Below are positions 42,901-54,359 of a stretch of DNA of 64,000 nt, piece by piece. A program made the translations under genes and the position numbers. Origin of the DNA: Termitomyces sp. T153 (Eukaryota; Basidiomycota; Agaricomycetes; Agaricales; Lyophyllaceae); contig JACKQL020000112.1 of NCBI GenBank assembly GCA_018296165.2, forward strand, positions 62,001 to 126,000. Direction: 5' to 3'. The first letter of the stretch is position 1; each line of letters begins with the position of its first letter. Under the pieces are notes generated by a model, which was given only the letters and a program-made list of their open reading frames with translations, was not told where the DNA came from and ran no database searches.

Positions 42901-43304
42901 GGTTCTGTCTTGTAGGATGCATGCAAAAGGGATGGTGCCAATAGTTTTGATGTTGAGGGCTTCCAGATCAATGGGGGTGAGTGTTGGAGTGGTGGCAGCA
43001 GGGTCTGGAGTTGTGGCAGAGTTGTCTGGAGTTGTCTGATATTGTTGGTTGAGGTACCACAGGCCTCCATATTCATTCCTGGGGATGTTGGGGGAAGCTG
43101 TTGGGGGGTGTTCAAGGGTGACCAGGGTGGGGGTGTGCTTTCCTCCCTTTTTTAGTTGTCCTTGAGGGTTGTGGGGGTTTAGGTTGCTCCAGAGTTGCTG
43201 GAGTTGAGGTCAGGGATGTTGGAGTTCAAGGGGGACTGGAAGTGGAGGGGGATGGCAGCTGCTAGGCTTGCTTTGGGGCCTGGGAATTGCATTATGAAGG
43301 TTTT

Positions 43305-43640
43305 TCAGTCGATGTTGGGGTTGACATCCTTTAAGCAGGGGAGTCTGAGCACAATCAGGGTTGACTCTAAAAGTTGGATGACAAGGAGCCAGACCTGAAG
43401 TCTTATATTGTTGTCAAGGGTGAGGGCACTGCTGTGGTATTGGGTGATTCCAGTTGAGGCAGAGCTTCCATCAAAGAGCTGGAGCTCAAGGGGCTTGTTG
43501 AGGGTGTTGTAGGTAAAGTTGAGTTGTTTGCTGACTGACAAAGGTGCTGGAGGTTCCACTGTCAATGAGGGCAGAGAGGACTATTGGAGAGTTGTCAAGT
43601 TAGACATTGATGATGAACATTTGTGTGGATTTTGAACAGA
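43305..43640 (-). pseudogene. Element A protease
   Basis: The minus strand reads SALIDSGTSSTFVS (intact DSG) and, after a frameshift near 43545, LNKPLELQLFDGSSASTGITQYHSSALTLDNNIRLQ and TLIVLRLPCLKDVNPNID, the flap and LGLPWL region of an aspartic protease. Confidence 0.8.
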
Positions 43641-44279
43641 ACTGTGGGGGGGTCTGGGGGATGTCAGTAGTATCTTCTGGGCCCTGGGAGTGGGGTGAGA
43701 TATTGAAGAGGACTGGTCTGGAGTTGGTTGGGCTATGTTGGTCAAGGTGAAGGGCAAAGCTAGGCTGGTCAATGCAGAGGTTGGTGGTGATGAGCCAGGA
43801 GAAGCCAAGAATGAGGGGGGCAGAGGCATGTAGCTTGGTGACTATCAGCCAAAAGTCCTGTTGTCATCTGTTGGCAAAGGTCATAGTTGTTTCCATACAA
43901 TGAGTGATGTCTCTGGAAGAGGTAGAATTGCTATCAAAGAGTTTAAGGTAGATGGGAGTGGGGAGGTGCTAGAAATGTTGTGGAGCAAGCACCACCAGGG
44001 ATTCATCAATGAAGTTGTTGGTAGTGCCACTATCAACCAAAGTAGAGACAGGGCTGGCAGAGAAGGGGAGGGTGGTGCAGAGGAGGGTGTGGGAGGTGTG
44101 CAATAGGTGGTGTGCAATGGGAGGTGTGCTGGGAGGGTGTCCAGAGAAAGTACTATTGCATGGAGGAATGCAGCTGGAGCAGAGAAGACATTGGTGTCTG
44201 ATTCACAATTTAGTATGTCTCTGAGATCTAAACCACTGACTTGTACTTCATAAACTAGTAGTTGCAGTTTTTGATAGTC

Positions 44280-46690
44280 CATACAGTGCATCCCATTACC
44301 TGGCATTTAAAGCAACTTCCAATGAAATGTCACTACTCACTGCATAAGATACATGTGCCCTGTTTCCATTGTTTTTCCTGCATCTCTTTTGGTACATTGA
44401 TCCAAGGCCTGTTCTGAATTTTGTTTGCATGTAGGGCCTCCTGGTCTTCAATTGGGTCCAGAGCATTGTCAGGGTCCTGGGAATTGTCAGGGTCAATGTT
44501 CAGGGGTTCCAGAGCCTTGTGGAGGTTGGCAGCATTGACTTGGGCAGGTGGGCAGGGTCTTAGGGGTCAATTAGTACTGGAGAATCCTCAACTGGGGGGG
44601 AAACAGGGTGCAGAGTTGGCAGGGGCTGCAAGAAACAATGGTTGGTTGCCATTGGATGCTCCAAGTTGCCAGTCAGTGTTGCCAGAGTTGTTCCAGGTGG
44701 TTTGGCAGGCTGAATTTTTGCTCCAGTCTTCCCAATAGCATTGATTGACCTGTGTAATGAATGCCTTGTAACCATTATATGTAGTTTGCTTGGGTGCAAG
44801 ATGGACAATGTCTTTGATTTGCTGAGAAAGAGTGTGGCAGAGGGCAAACTGGAGAGCATTGTAGTTCCAACCTGTTTCATATGCTTCTCACTCAAACCAG
44901 ACAATGAAGGTTGTGAATTGCTTGTTGTTATGCATTCAAGAGGTTGAAGAGGTTTTCTTCCACTTCTGCTACAGTGTCAAAGACTCCAAATTTACTGGAG
45001 AACTCCTGGGTGAAAGCAGGCCAGCTTGAGAGTACAGGATTGTTGGAATCAAACCAGAGCAGTGCCATATAGTGGTCAAAGGCAATGCCCTATAGATCTG
45101 AGGCAGCAAAGGCCACCTGTGAGCTCTCAAGTTAGGTAATGGGCTTAGCTTCAAACATGGTCAGACATTGTATCAGGAAAATTCTTCATTTCTGGGGGTC
45201 ATGGCCAGTAAAGGGTTCAGGTTTCTAGATGTTGAGCTTTCCTTCCCAGGCCAATGTGTCACACATGTCATCCTGGTTGTTTTGGCTTCAAGGCAGGGGT
45301 CTAGCATTGTATTAATAATAGTAATTGTTCTTGCTGCTATGTTGAAGAGAAAAGTTGTTCATAGCTGGGCCCCATGGGTCCAGCATTGTAGTAATAATAG
45401 TAACTGTTCTTGCTGCTATGTTGAAGGGGAAAGTTGTTCATGGCTGGGCTCCATCTATCTGGAGGTCCACTATTAGGAGGTCTGCCACCTGGAGGTGGCC
45501 CAGAATTGCTTAGAGGGGGGCCCAGAGCCTAGCAAGGAGGAGAAGGTCCTCTGAGGGTTGGCAGTCCAAAGTTGTTGTTGTTGGAAGGTTGGTTGGGTAA
45601 GGGGATTAGCAGGGGTTGGGGAGAGTTATTGAGAAAAGGGGGTTAAGGCACTCCAGAGCACATGGGTTGACATGAAGGAGCTGGGGCACTCTGGTGGGGC
45701 AGGAGTGCATTTACAGGGGCATTGCCACAGAGGGCATGGAAGTCAAAATGAGGAGGTCTGTCTCAGATAGGTCCTGGGGCACCATTGTGAGGGGCAGGTT
45801 CTCTACTGGGGTTCTCAGGCTGATTGATGTATGAGAGAGTGTAGTGGGAAATGAGGTTGTCATTGGCAGGCATTGAGCTCTTCCTGCTGGCAGGGAATGG
45901 GGGTTGGGGCTTCATTCCCCTACTTCAATGAGTTCTTCTTGTTGCACATGGAAGGAGTGGGCAGGGTCCAATAGGTCCTCAAATAGGTTGGGGTTGGGGC
46001 TAGTATGGAAGGAGTGGGCAGAGTCCAATGAGTCCTTAAATAAGTGGGGGTTGGGGCTAGTATGAATTTCTTCACCCAGGGTGCAGAGCTTTTATGGAGG
46101 TTGACATGAATTTTTAGAGTACCTTGTGTATTTTCAAGGAAGGTGCCCTGCAAACAATGTTTGTAGAAGTTGAGGAGGTGGTCTGCCCATACTTCTGAGT
46201 TCTGGAGCTGTCACAGTACCCAAGGCTGATGAAGAGGGCATGAGTGCATCTTGCAAATTTCAAAGAGGAGAGGTGGAGAAAGTAGAGGACTTTGTTGCAC
46301 TGCTGGACATAGGCTTTGTCCCATTGTTGCTTTGGAAAAGGTGGGGCTTGGGCAGGGACTTAAAGCCAAGAGGGAAAATAGTTGTCAAACTGTTCTGAAG
46401 AGACTGAGGGCATGGTGGGGTTTGGATAGGTGTAGTAGTGCATCAGGAGAAGGTAGGGCTGGATTAGGTGGAGCTGGGGGTGCCCACATGGCTGTTGACA
46501 TCTCGGATAGTCCTCTAGGGTATATGCAAGGGTAGGCTTGATCAGCAGAGTATGTCAAGGAGCAGTGCCAGCCCAGAGATATTCCCTGACTGATGGAAGG
46601 GGTGTAGAAGGCCTGGTTCTGATCTGGAGTCCAGTGACAGAGAGCATAGTGATCTACAGGTAAGGCTGGATAGAACATGGCATAGTAGTT
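44280..46690 (-). pseudogene. Element A Gag
   Basis: From 46678 the minus strand has YPALPVDHYALCHWTPDQNQAFY, GISLGWHCS. Around 45180-44800 the capsid region can be read across frames: AKPITYLESSQVAFAASDL, GIAFDHYMALLWFDSNNPVLSSWPAFTQEFSSKFGVFDTVAEVEENLFNL. The zinc knuckle at about 44360-44305 is CILCSE-stop-stop-HFIGSC. Two adjacent stops in the knuckle and many shifts make it dead. Tandem partial repeats occur at 45300-45480 (GTAATAATAGTAA-type) and 45950-46060. Confidence 0.8.
45300..45450. repeat. Tandem duplication in A gag (~78 bp, two units)
   Basis: TCCAGCATTGTAGTAATAATAGTAACTGTTCTTGCTGCTATGTTGAAG-type sequence occurs at about 45300 and 45378 and each copy ends in AAAGTTGTTCATAGCTGGGC. 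A second short duplication (GAAGGAGTGGGCAG, about 60 bp apart) lies at 45950-46010. Confidence 0.75.
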
Positions 46691-46795
46691 TTCAGGGACT
46701 GGCTAGCTATAAACATCAAGTTAGGTAGCCAGCAGGAATGTACATGGAGCTGTAAGCAGACATCAAGAATGGGGTAAGGGAGAGTCTTGATATTA

Positions 46796-47050
46796 TGTCA
46801 GGTTCCACTAACCATGGAGGCTCAGCTTAACTGGGCAAGTTCTTACTAGGTGGATACAATGTCCTGCACTTATAACCTAGCACTCTGAGGAGGTCTGGAC
46901 ATCAGATACTGGTGAGGGCAAGCTAGGGGAGAGCCATCTGAGCAAGTCTGGGGTAATCCAGGGAAGTCTCAGACAAGGTAAAAATAAGAGTTGGGCTTGG
47001 AGGATGTTCAGATACAAGTCCAGAGGCAAGTGTTGAGTGTGTGGGGCAAG
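46796..47050 (-). repeat. 3' segment of the A 5' LTR (left of B)
   Basis: It carries the shared LTR end (AACCTGACA on the minus strand, 46796) and GTTATAAGTGCAGGACAT. Its right edge, GCAAG at 47046-47050, is the target-site duplication of B. The missing first 760 bp of this LTR are at 57838-58598. Confidence 0.85.
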
Positions 47051-48110
47051 TGTCAGGTTCTGCTGACTACAGGGGCTCAGCTATACTGGTGAGTCCTTAC
47101 TAGGCAGATGCAATGTCCTGCACTTATAACCTAGCATTCCAGAGGTGGTGCAAACAATAGGAACTTGTGAGGGGAAGCTAAGGGAAGTGGTCTGAGCAAG
47201 TCTGGAGTGGTCTGGGGGAGTCTAAGACCAAGTATATCAAATGTTGTGCTTGTGTGGGCACCAGAAACAAGTTCATAGGCATGCAAATAGATTGCAGGAT
47301 AAGCAGAGGCCTCACAAACAATGGGAGCAGAGCTGGAGTTTGATGGGGGATAAATCAAGACTGATGGGTTCTGTAGCTGAGCAAAGGGCAAGGTCCAGAG
47401 TTGTCATGGGAATGTTTGAAGGTTGTAGCGCATGTGCAGAGTTTGTGATGATGTCAAAGATGAAAGGGGCTGAGGGAAACAAAGGAAACAGAGACAGTCA
47501 AGGCAAGAAAGAGATGAGATGAGATAGAACTGAGGAAAGGAAATAGATTCAAGACTAAAAAATAGAGACAGAAACAAAAGAAACACAAGACACAAGTAAC
47601 CAGTCAATGCAATAGCAAGACTAGAGTACAAGGAGCTACTGTATGACTTATATACTGACTACTGAAGAGCTCCCAGAGACAGTGGATGTGGCAGCAGGGC
47701 TCAATGGAGCCATGTGGAGTCAATAGGTGTTGGTTATAATCAAGGGACAGGTCATAGTAACATTTTGATGGGATCAATTGAGGATGTGGGCCATTCTGGA
47801 GTCATTGTGATGCTCTGGAGTAGGTTGGGTGAACCAGGAAGATAGGTTGGTGACTGTGTGCTGGAGTCAGGAACAGTGGGGGAGGTCCTAGAGGCTCAGG
47901 AGAATCAAGGGAAGCATCAACAGCTGTGGAAAAGGTGTTGGAGTTAGCCAGGGAGCTGTTGAGGTTTGCCAGAGAAGTGTTGGAGTTACTTGGAGTGGGC
48001 ACAGAGGGTGGATAATGGTTGAGGGAGTTCAGCAGGGCATTGAGGAGAACCTCTGGAGGAGTGAGCAGATTAGGAACAATGTTTGGGGTTCTAGGGAGTG
48101 GGTCATGACA
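47051..48110 (-). repeat. Element B 3' LTR
   Basis: 1060 bp, minus-strand TGTCATGACCC...AACCTGACA. It aligns with 56776-57837. The two LTRs differ mainly by C/T and G/A changes and short indels, so the insertion is not recent. Confidence 0.93.
47648..47654 (-). promoter_or_regulatory. TATA box in B 3' LTR
   Basis: Minus-strand TATATAA within CAGTATATAAGT, conserved in the 5' LTR at 57378-57384, about 460 bp from the LTR 5' end. Confidence 0.55.
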
Positions 48111-48123
48111 TCACCCCATCTTC
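48111..48123 (-). promoter_or_regulatory. Element B polypurine tract
   Basis: The minus strand reads GAAGATGGGGTGA immediately before the 3' LTR start TGTCATGACC, the plus-strand primer site. Confidence 0.75.
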
Positions 48124-48313
48124 AGTGTAAAACCCTTGAGATGTGGGGCATGGGTTAGAGATTGGAAGGATGTGGGAATCAAAGTCAAGTAATATTGATA
48201 AAACTGCAGCAAGTGGCAGTGGCATAGGGAATGAAGTCAAAGCATGGCTGCTGTTTGTTAGGAGGTTCTTTCCAAGCCATTAAAAGGGTCAGATGTACCC
48301 TGGGGTTCACAAA

Positions 48314-50002
48314 CTCATCATCATGTCTTCCTCTGCTTACTCCTCAGCCACATCTGTATTGCCATCTGCATCCCCAGCCTCCTCCATGTCTGAAGGATCT
48401 GAGAGTTGGTGGGACCATAGGCAGATCCAAGCCATGTATTACAGTCATAAGCACAGTTCTATTTCTTGCATTTCAGGACTGAATAGACTTTGACAAAGTT
48501 GTTCATGGCAGTGGCAGGTTTATCAGGGTTGTTGTTGGGCAGGGCCCCAGTGCAGTTGGCATCAGGGGCAGCCCTCCCCTTGCATTCCTGGCCTGTCCTT
48601 AATTTAGGGGTGATCTGACCTGTTCCCACTGTTTCGAGGATTGTGCAGGCAGAGATGATGCTGGAGCAGTTTGCAGAGGCCATGGGGTGGGCAAGGAGTC
48701 CTCCAACCCTTGAGTGGTGCCAGGTGGCAGCTCTGGTGAGTGATCAGTACAATCTTACCCTCTCCAAGCTAACCTACTTCCACAGTGCATGCCCTGCACC
48801 TAGTAGGGGGAATGATGTGAGTTTGAGAAGCCCATGCCAGGATTGTGGCAGGCCATGTCCATGTGCCTTCTATGTTGTTTGTAGCATGAGAAGTGCTCCA
48901 TTACTTTGAATTGGCATGCTGCTTGTGTCATGGCAGAGCAAGGATGGGATTGAGACTGGGTCATGGCACAGCTGGAGGAAGGGTGGAGGGGCAGAATGTT
49001 GGGGTGGGGCTCTGGAGTAGAGGGTGGGAGTAGTGTGGAGTGGTCCACAATGAAGGTCAGGCCCCTGCAGGGTGGTGGAGGGAAGGGGCCCCCTCAATGT
49101 GCAATAAGGGGAAGTGGAGGGCATCCCCATTGCCAGAAGTGGGGCTGAGCAAGTGAGCACAGGGTGAGCAGGCAATGGCAGGGCCTCTAGGCCCCCAAGT
49201 GTATTCCCTGGGCTCTGGGGCCCCCATTGAGCAATCTGTAGGAACATTGCAGTTAGCCACTAAGGCCCTCTTGCATCATTGGGTCAAGGGGTTGGAGCAG
49301 CTACTAGTGACCCATGAGGAGGAGGTCTGATGGGTTAAGAAGGATTGGGATGTGATGTGGAGGGAGCAGAACAAGGTATTGAGAGACAGAGACACTACAT
49401 AGAGGGATAAGGACATAGCCATGGGGGCAGCCATAGAGCAGCTGTCCTAACTTCAGGAGGTATGGGCATGGATGGGGCAGTTGGAGATGCAGGCAGAGAT
49501 GGCAGCATGGCAGTTAGAGGAGTTGGGTGTGTGAGGGAGGGGAGTGTCCTATATAGAGGTGCCCTGGACCATGGCAGAGGCAGCAAAGAGGCAGGAGGAG
49601 TGGCTTGCCAACAAGGTGTCCTCAGGATGGTGGGGAGTGCTTTGTAAGTGTCTTCTTGTTTCTTCTTTTTGCTGGGCTGACCCCACTCCAGCAGACTGGA
49701 CCAGGGAGCACTGCATCCTTCTTGATGGGGTATTGGTGGTGCTGGAGTCCATCCACAATGGGCTAGCAAGGATGCCCAGGGACCTCCCACCAGAGCTGGG
49801 GCAGGGAGTCATGTAGATGAGGTGCTTGCTGGCAGGGCATCAACAGAGAACAATGGCAGACCCTGGGGCATGGTGGGAGGTGGCAATGGACATAGAAGAG
49901 CCTCTTCCAGACCATCCAGAGATCCTGGTGATGGTAGTGGCCCAACTGGAGGTAGACATGGTGGGGAGAATAATGGGAGTTGAACCAGAGAGGGAGGAGT
50001 AG
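48314..50002 (+). pseudogene. Antisense accessory gene in element B (coiled-coil protein)
   Basis: Opposite to gag-pol, from ATG 48323 the frame reads MSSSAYSSATSVLPSASPASSMSEGSESWWDH, then possible splicing to VVHGSGRFIRVVVGQGPSAVGI and, near 48640-48740, MMLEQFAEAMGWARSPPTLEWCQ. From 49170 follows VYSLGSGAPIEQSVGTLQLA and a long heptad region (KKDWDVMWREQNKVLRDRDTT, LEMQAEMAAWQLEELGV, MAEAAKRQEEWLANKV). A likely intron (GTAAGT at about 49644, ending CCAGCAG) leads to REHCILLDGVLVVLESIHNGLARMPRDLPPELGQ and DPGAWWEVAMDIEEPLPDHPEILVMVVAQLEVDMV, ending at TAG 50000. Several in-frame TGA/TAG codons fall where arginine fits the heptads. It shares order and residues with the gene in A; the function is unknown. 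Confidence 0.55.
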
Positions 50003-50223
50003 GGATTTCTTGGACTTGTTTTCTTGTGCTCCATACCTGCTCAAACTTTGTAATATTGTGTAAGATTGTATATACAGCTCTTTTTGGACATCCCACCTGG
50101 ATGATTGGACTCTTTTTAATGTTAAGTGAGGGGGAGTAAATGAAACACATAGGGAGTTACTTGTGGGAGTTGAATCTCTGATGTATCTAGAGGCAGGGGT
50201 TATGCCCACTAATGCCATCTATG

Positions 50224-51760
50224 TCAACTAGTCCTGGGGGTCCCAGGGCTTGTTGGGGTGTCATTGATGGAAGTCCCAGAGTTTGTTGGAGGCTCCATCA
50301 AGGTTTTTTTGGTGTTCCCAAGTGTCATCCTCAAGCCCATGGCCCTTCCAGCAGACCAAGTATTGAGACCAGCCACAGACCAAGCAGAAGTCAAGGATCT
50401 GGTCAAGCTCATAGTGATATTTGTCCTCAACTTTGATGGGGGGCAATTGACTGGGGTGTTGCCCAGAGAAGGGGTCCAGAGCATGTTTTTTAAGGAGGCA
50501 CACATGGAATACAGGGTGGAGGCCCTTCAGACCCAGGAGTAGGTTGAGCTTATAGGTATGTGTTGAGACCTTCCACAGGATCTTGAAGGAGCTGAAGCAT
50601 TTGTGATTGAGCTTGATGGAGGGCCTCCAGGTCTTGAGATTTTGTCAGTTGAGCCAAACCAAGGTGCTGGGGGGCCAGTCAGGAGTAGGATTTTGTCGAG
50701 CATTGGCATGTTTGGAGTAGGCTTGATTGGCAGTGTTGATTTTGTCCCAGAGGAACTAGTGAAGGGACCAGAGATCTTTAGCAACTTTGTAGGCAATATG
50801 GGAGGGGATATCTTTGAGTGATAGCATGAGTTGGGGATTGTAGCCCTTGTTGGCATAGAAGGAGGAAACTCTAATAGTGGAGTGAGGTGTATTGTTGTAA
50901 GTAAACTTGGCAAGGAGGAGTTCTGCATGCTAGTTGTTCTGTAAATAGTTAACATAGAGGCAGAGATACTATTCCAATGTCTGGTTTACTCATTCTATCT
51001 GTCCATCGGTCTCCAGATGGTAGGCAGTCAAGAGGTTGGTCTTTATTTTGAGTGCCTTACAGAGCAATTTCCAGAAACAGGAGACAAATAGAGGCCTGCA
51101 GTCAGAGATGATGTTGTCTAGGAGTCTGTGCTTGGAGAATACATGTTCAAGAAACAGTTTGGCAAACTCTGGAGCATTGTTGGTGGCATGGCAGGGGATG
51201 AAAAGGGCTTGCTTGGTGAGGTGGCAGATGATGACAAGGATGGCATCAAAACCTTTGGAGTTGGGAAGTTTGACAATGTGGTCTATTGAGATTGAGGACC
51301 AGGGGCACCAACCAACAGGAAGGGGTTTCAGCAGTCTGTGGGGGTGGTGGCAGGGTACCCTTGGCTTGGAAACAAGGTTCACAGGCCCTTATATATTGCA
51401 TGACATCCTTCTTCATTCCAGGCCAAAAGTAAGTCCAGAAGATGAGCTGAAGGGTCTTATAAATTCTTAGGTGCCTGTGGAGTTTGTGGTTGTGGTGTTT
51501 CTGGAGTATATTGAGGCAAATGGACTTGTGGTCTGAAGCATAGAGTTGTCCACTCCAGAGTAGGAGGCAGTGGTTCAGAGACAGCATAAAGGGGTTCTCA
51601 ATGTTTGACTCATCAGTGGAGTTATTGTGGGGGTTGTGCTGGGTGAAGAAGGAGTCCAGGGGTGAGTTTCTGATTTGGTGGAGGATTCCTTCTTCATTCA
51701 AAATCAGCACAGCATGCAGATGCTCAGGGAGGATTACCACTCAATGGTTGAATGTGTTCT
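50224..51760 (-). pseudogene. Element B integrase and chromodomain
   Basis: The minus strand has an upstream spacer PEHLHAVLILNEEGILHQI, the zinc-binding region LNILQKHHNHKLHRHLRIYKTL with CEPCFQAKG, then a frameshift near 51370, ISIDHIVKLPNSKGFDAILVI (first Asp), HRLLDNIISDCRPLFVSCFW (second Asp) and TAYHLETDGQIE with catalytic Glu followed by a stop. Next come [28 protein letters not shown] text and a chromodomain [40 protein letters not shown]. More of the integrase is kept than in A. Confidence 0.88.
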
Positions 51761-53180
51761 GCTCAGCTTCAAACAACTTTTTTGGATACATATTGGACCT
51801 CCAAGTGAGTGTGTTGGGCTTTGTGCTGAGTCATCTGGGGCAGTAATGGATGGTGAAGTCATACTCTGAGAGGGTTTCAGACCATTGAGCTTGGTGGTGG
51901 CTGAGCTGTTTTGTGGTCATGAAGTACTGCAAATTGTTATGGTTTGAGTAGACTTAAATGTGGTGTGGAGATCCTTCAAGGTAGGCCTGCCACTGATGGA
52001 AAGCTTTGACAATTGTGAGGAGTTCTTTGTCATGGATATTATAGTTGAGCTCTTCAGGGATCATTGAATGAGTGTAGAAGGCAACAGAGTGAAGGTCCTT
52101 GCCTCTGGAGTCTGACTGGGAGAGTATTCTAGCAATAGTGTAGTTAGAAGTGTTGCATTCAAGTACAATTGGTAGGGAGGGGTCAAAGTGGCAGAGTATT
52201 GGAGTGGAGGTGAAGCCTTTCTTGAGGAGGAGGAACATGATTTGGCACTTGCTGTTCCAATCCCAAGGGGTGTCTTTCCATGTGAGTTGGTTGAGGGGTT
52301 TTACAATTACAAAGACATTGTTCATGTTGTGGAAGATATCGTTCATAAAGTACTGGAACATGGCAGGGGAGTTAGTCATTCCAAAGGGCAATACTATTTG
52401 AGAAAGAGGCCATAGCAGGTGCAAAAGGTGATCTTCCTTTCATGTCCTGGAGCAATCCAGATATTGTTGTAACCAGAGTGGAGGTCTATTTTTGTGTAGA
52501 TCTTGGCACTGCAGAGGTGGTCAACAAGGTCTCTGATCAGGAGGAGAGGATACCAGTTCTTTTTGGTGACTTTGTTGAGTCCCTAATAATCTACACAGAG
52601 TCAGAGTGACCTGTCCTTCTTCTTGGCAAACAGGACTGGAGCACTGGCAGCAGAGATCAATAGGCATATGAAACCTTTGCCAAGCATATTGTCATGGTAG
52701 TCCTTCAGGGCCCAGAGTTTGATCTCAGACATGTTGTAGATTTTGCCAAACAAGGGTGAGGCACCTCTCTTGAGATTGATCTTGTGATTGTAGAAGCAAT
52801 GTGGAGGAAGCTCTTTTGCACTCCCTTCAGAGAACATATCAGCAAATTCATGATATTCTGGTGGAACTACTTCATATAGGATCTGCTCCTTCATTTTGTG
52901 TTCCAGCAGGGTAGTTTCTGCATGGAGGTACTCCTTTGGTAGGGCTGGCATGATCTGCAGCTGGAAGGCAGGAGTGCTGTCTTGCAAAATGCATGCAAAG
53001 GGTATGGCACCAATGATTTTGATGTTGGAATCTCTGGAGTCAACAAGGGTGGGTGATGGGTTGGCAGCAGCTGAATCCAGAGTGGTGGCAGGGTTGTTTG
53101 AGAGTTTGAGCATCATTGGTTGAGGTAGCACAGACTTTTGTATTGATTCCAGAGTATGTTGGGGGGCAGCCATCATGATT
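51760..53180 (-). pseudogene. Element B reverse transcriptase and RNase H, active site deleted
   Basis: It reads EVVPPEYHEFADMFSEGSAKELPPH, GKGFICLLISAASAPVLFAKKKDRSL (fingers), [65 protein letters not shown] and then directly KPLNQLTWKDTPWDW. Between VFVIV and KPLNQLT (about 52300) roughly 100 residues present in A, including the YLDD loop, primer grip and thumb, are missing. RNase H follows: FDPSLPIVLECNTSNYTIARILSQ, NYNIHDKELLTIVKAFHQW, NHNNLQYF. It cannot polymerise. Confidence 0.9.
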
Positions 53181-53329
53181 TGCTCAAGGGTGACTGAGGC
53201 AGGGGTGCATTTTCTTTACTTTCTTGGTCACTGTCAAGAATTGAAGGGTGTTGGGTTGCTCTGAAGGTGCTGGCATCAGAGTTGGGAAGATCAGAGTGTG
53301 AGGGTGGGTTGGAGGTGGAGGGGGATGGT

Positions 53330-53720
53330 GGCCACTAGACTTGCTCCAGGGCTAAGGAATCACATGGTGAGGTTCTTCCAATCAATGTTGGAGTTGATGT
53401 CCTGCAGCCATGGAAGTCCAAGCACAATCAGAGTCAACAGGCAGAGCTGGATGATGAAAAGCTGAGCCTGAAACCTTAGGTTATTGTTGAGGGTGAGTGC
53501 ATTGTTGTGATATTGAGTGATTCCTGTTATGGTGGAGCTTCCATCAAAGAGTTGGAGCTTGAGAGGATTGTTGAGGTTGTGGTGTCAGAGGTCAAGCTGG
53601 CTGCTGATAAATGTGCTGGAGGTGCTGCTGTCAACAAGGATGGGGAGGACCATGGGTAAGCCATCAAGCTGGACATTGATGACAAATGACTATGCAGACT
53701 TCAAGCAGAGCTGCAGGGGG
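53330..53720 (-). pseudogene. Element B protease
   Basis: The minus strand has ILVDSSTSSTFISSQLDL, NPLKLQLFDGSSTITGITQYHNNALTLNNNLRFQ and LTLIVLGLPWLQDINSNIDW. The active site reads D-S-S; the third residue is Gly in A (DSG). AGCGGC to AGCAGC at 53624-53629 is a CpG-type change that removes the triad glycine. Confidence 0.85.
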
Positions 53721-54359
53721 AGTCTGGAGTTGGTCATTTGTATGCTTGGAGTTCTCAGAGGGGGGTAAGACATCAAAGGGTACTAGTCCAGAGTTGGTTG
53801 GGTTGTCCCAGTCAAGGCAAAGGGTGAGGCTGGGCCAGTTGATGTGGGGGTTGGTGGAATGGAGCCATGAGAAGCCTAGGACAATGGGGGTGGAGGGGTG
53901 TAGCTTTGTGATGAGTAACCAGAGTTCTTATCATTGTCCATGGGCAAAGGTCACAGTCATTTCTATGCAGTGTGTGATATTGCTGGCAGGGGTGGGGCCA
54001 CCATCAAAGAGTTTGATGAGGATTGGAGTGGGGAGGCATCAGAGGCATTGAGGAGCAAGTGCCACCAGGGATTTATCAATAAAGTTATCTGTGGCACTGC
54101 TGTCAACTAGTGTGGAAACTGGGTTGTTGGAGAAGGAGATGGTGGTGTGGAGGAGGAGAGTGGTGGAGGTGTGAGAAGGGAGGTGTGCTGGGAGGTTGTC
54201 CAGGGCAAGTACTGTTGTGCAGAGGAGTGTGGCTGGGGTGGAGAAGATGTCAGAGTCTGGTCCATGGTCTAGTATGTCTTTGAGACCTAAACCACTGACT
54301 CATTTTCCATAAACTGATAGTTGCAGTCTTCCTCATCAATGGTCCATACAGCATGTCCC

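Larger units (their letters stand above)
38600..47050 (-). mobile_element. Chromovirus A, 3'-truncated, 5' LTR split by B
   Basis: Same family as B, about 75 percent alike by eye in the RNase H region. On the minus strand its 5' LTR is 58598-57838 joined to 47050-46796, the internal sequence then runs down to about 38600. Gag, protease, RT/RNase H, integrase and chromodomain are all broken by stops and shifts. An internal deletion removed the end of the integrase core. No 3' LTR is present. A is older than B because B sits in its LTR. Confidence 0.88.

Noticed and set aside
47051..48110. Shared middle LTR of two tandem elements A and B
   Set aside because: GCAAG duplications at 47046 and 57838 and the two complementary LTR fragments show that this is the 3' LTR of B alone, nested in the LTR of A.
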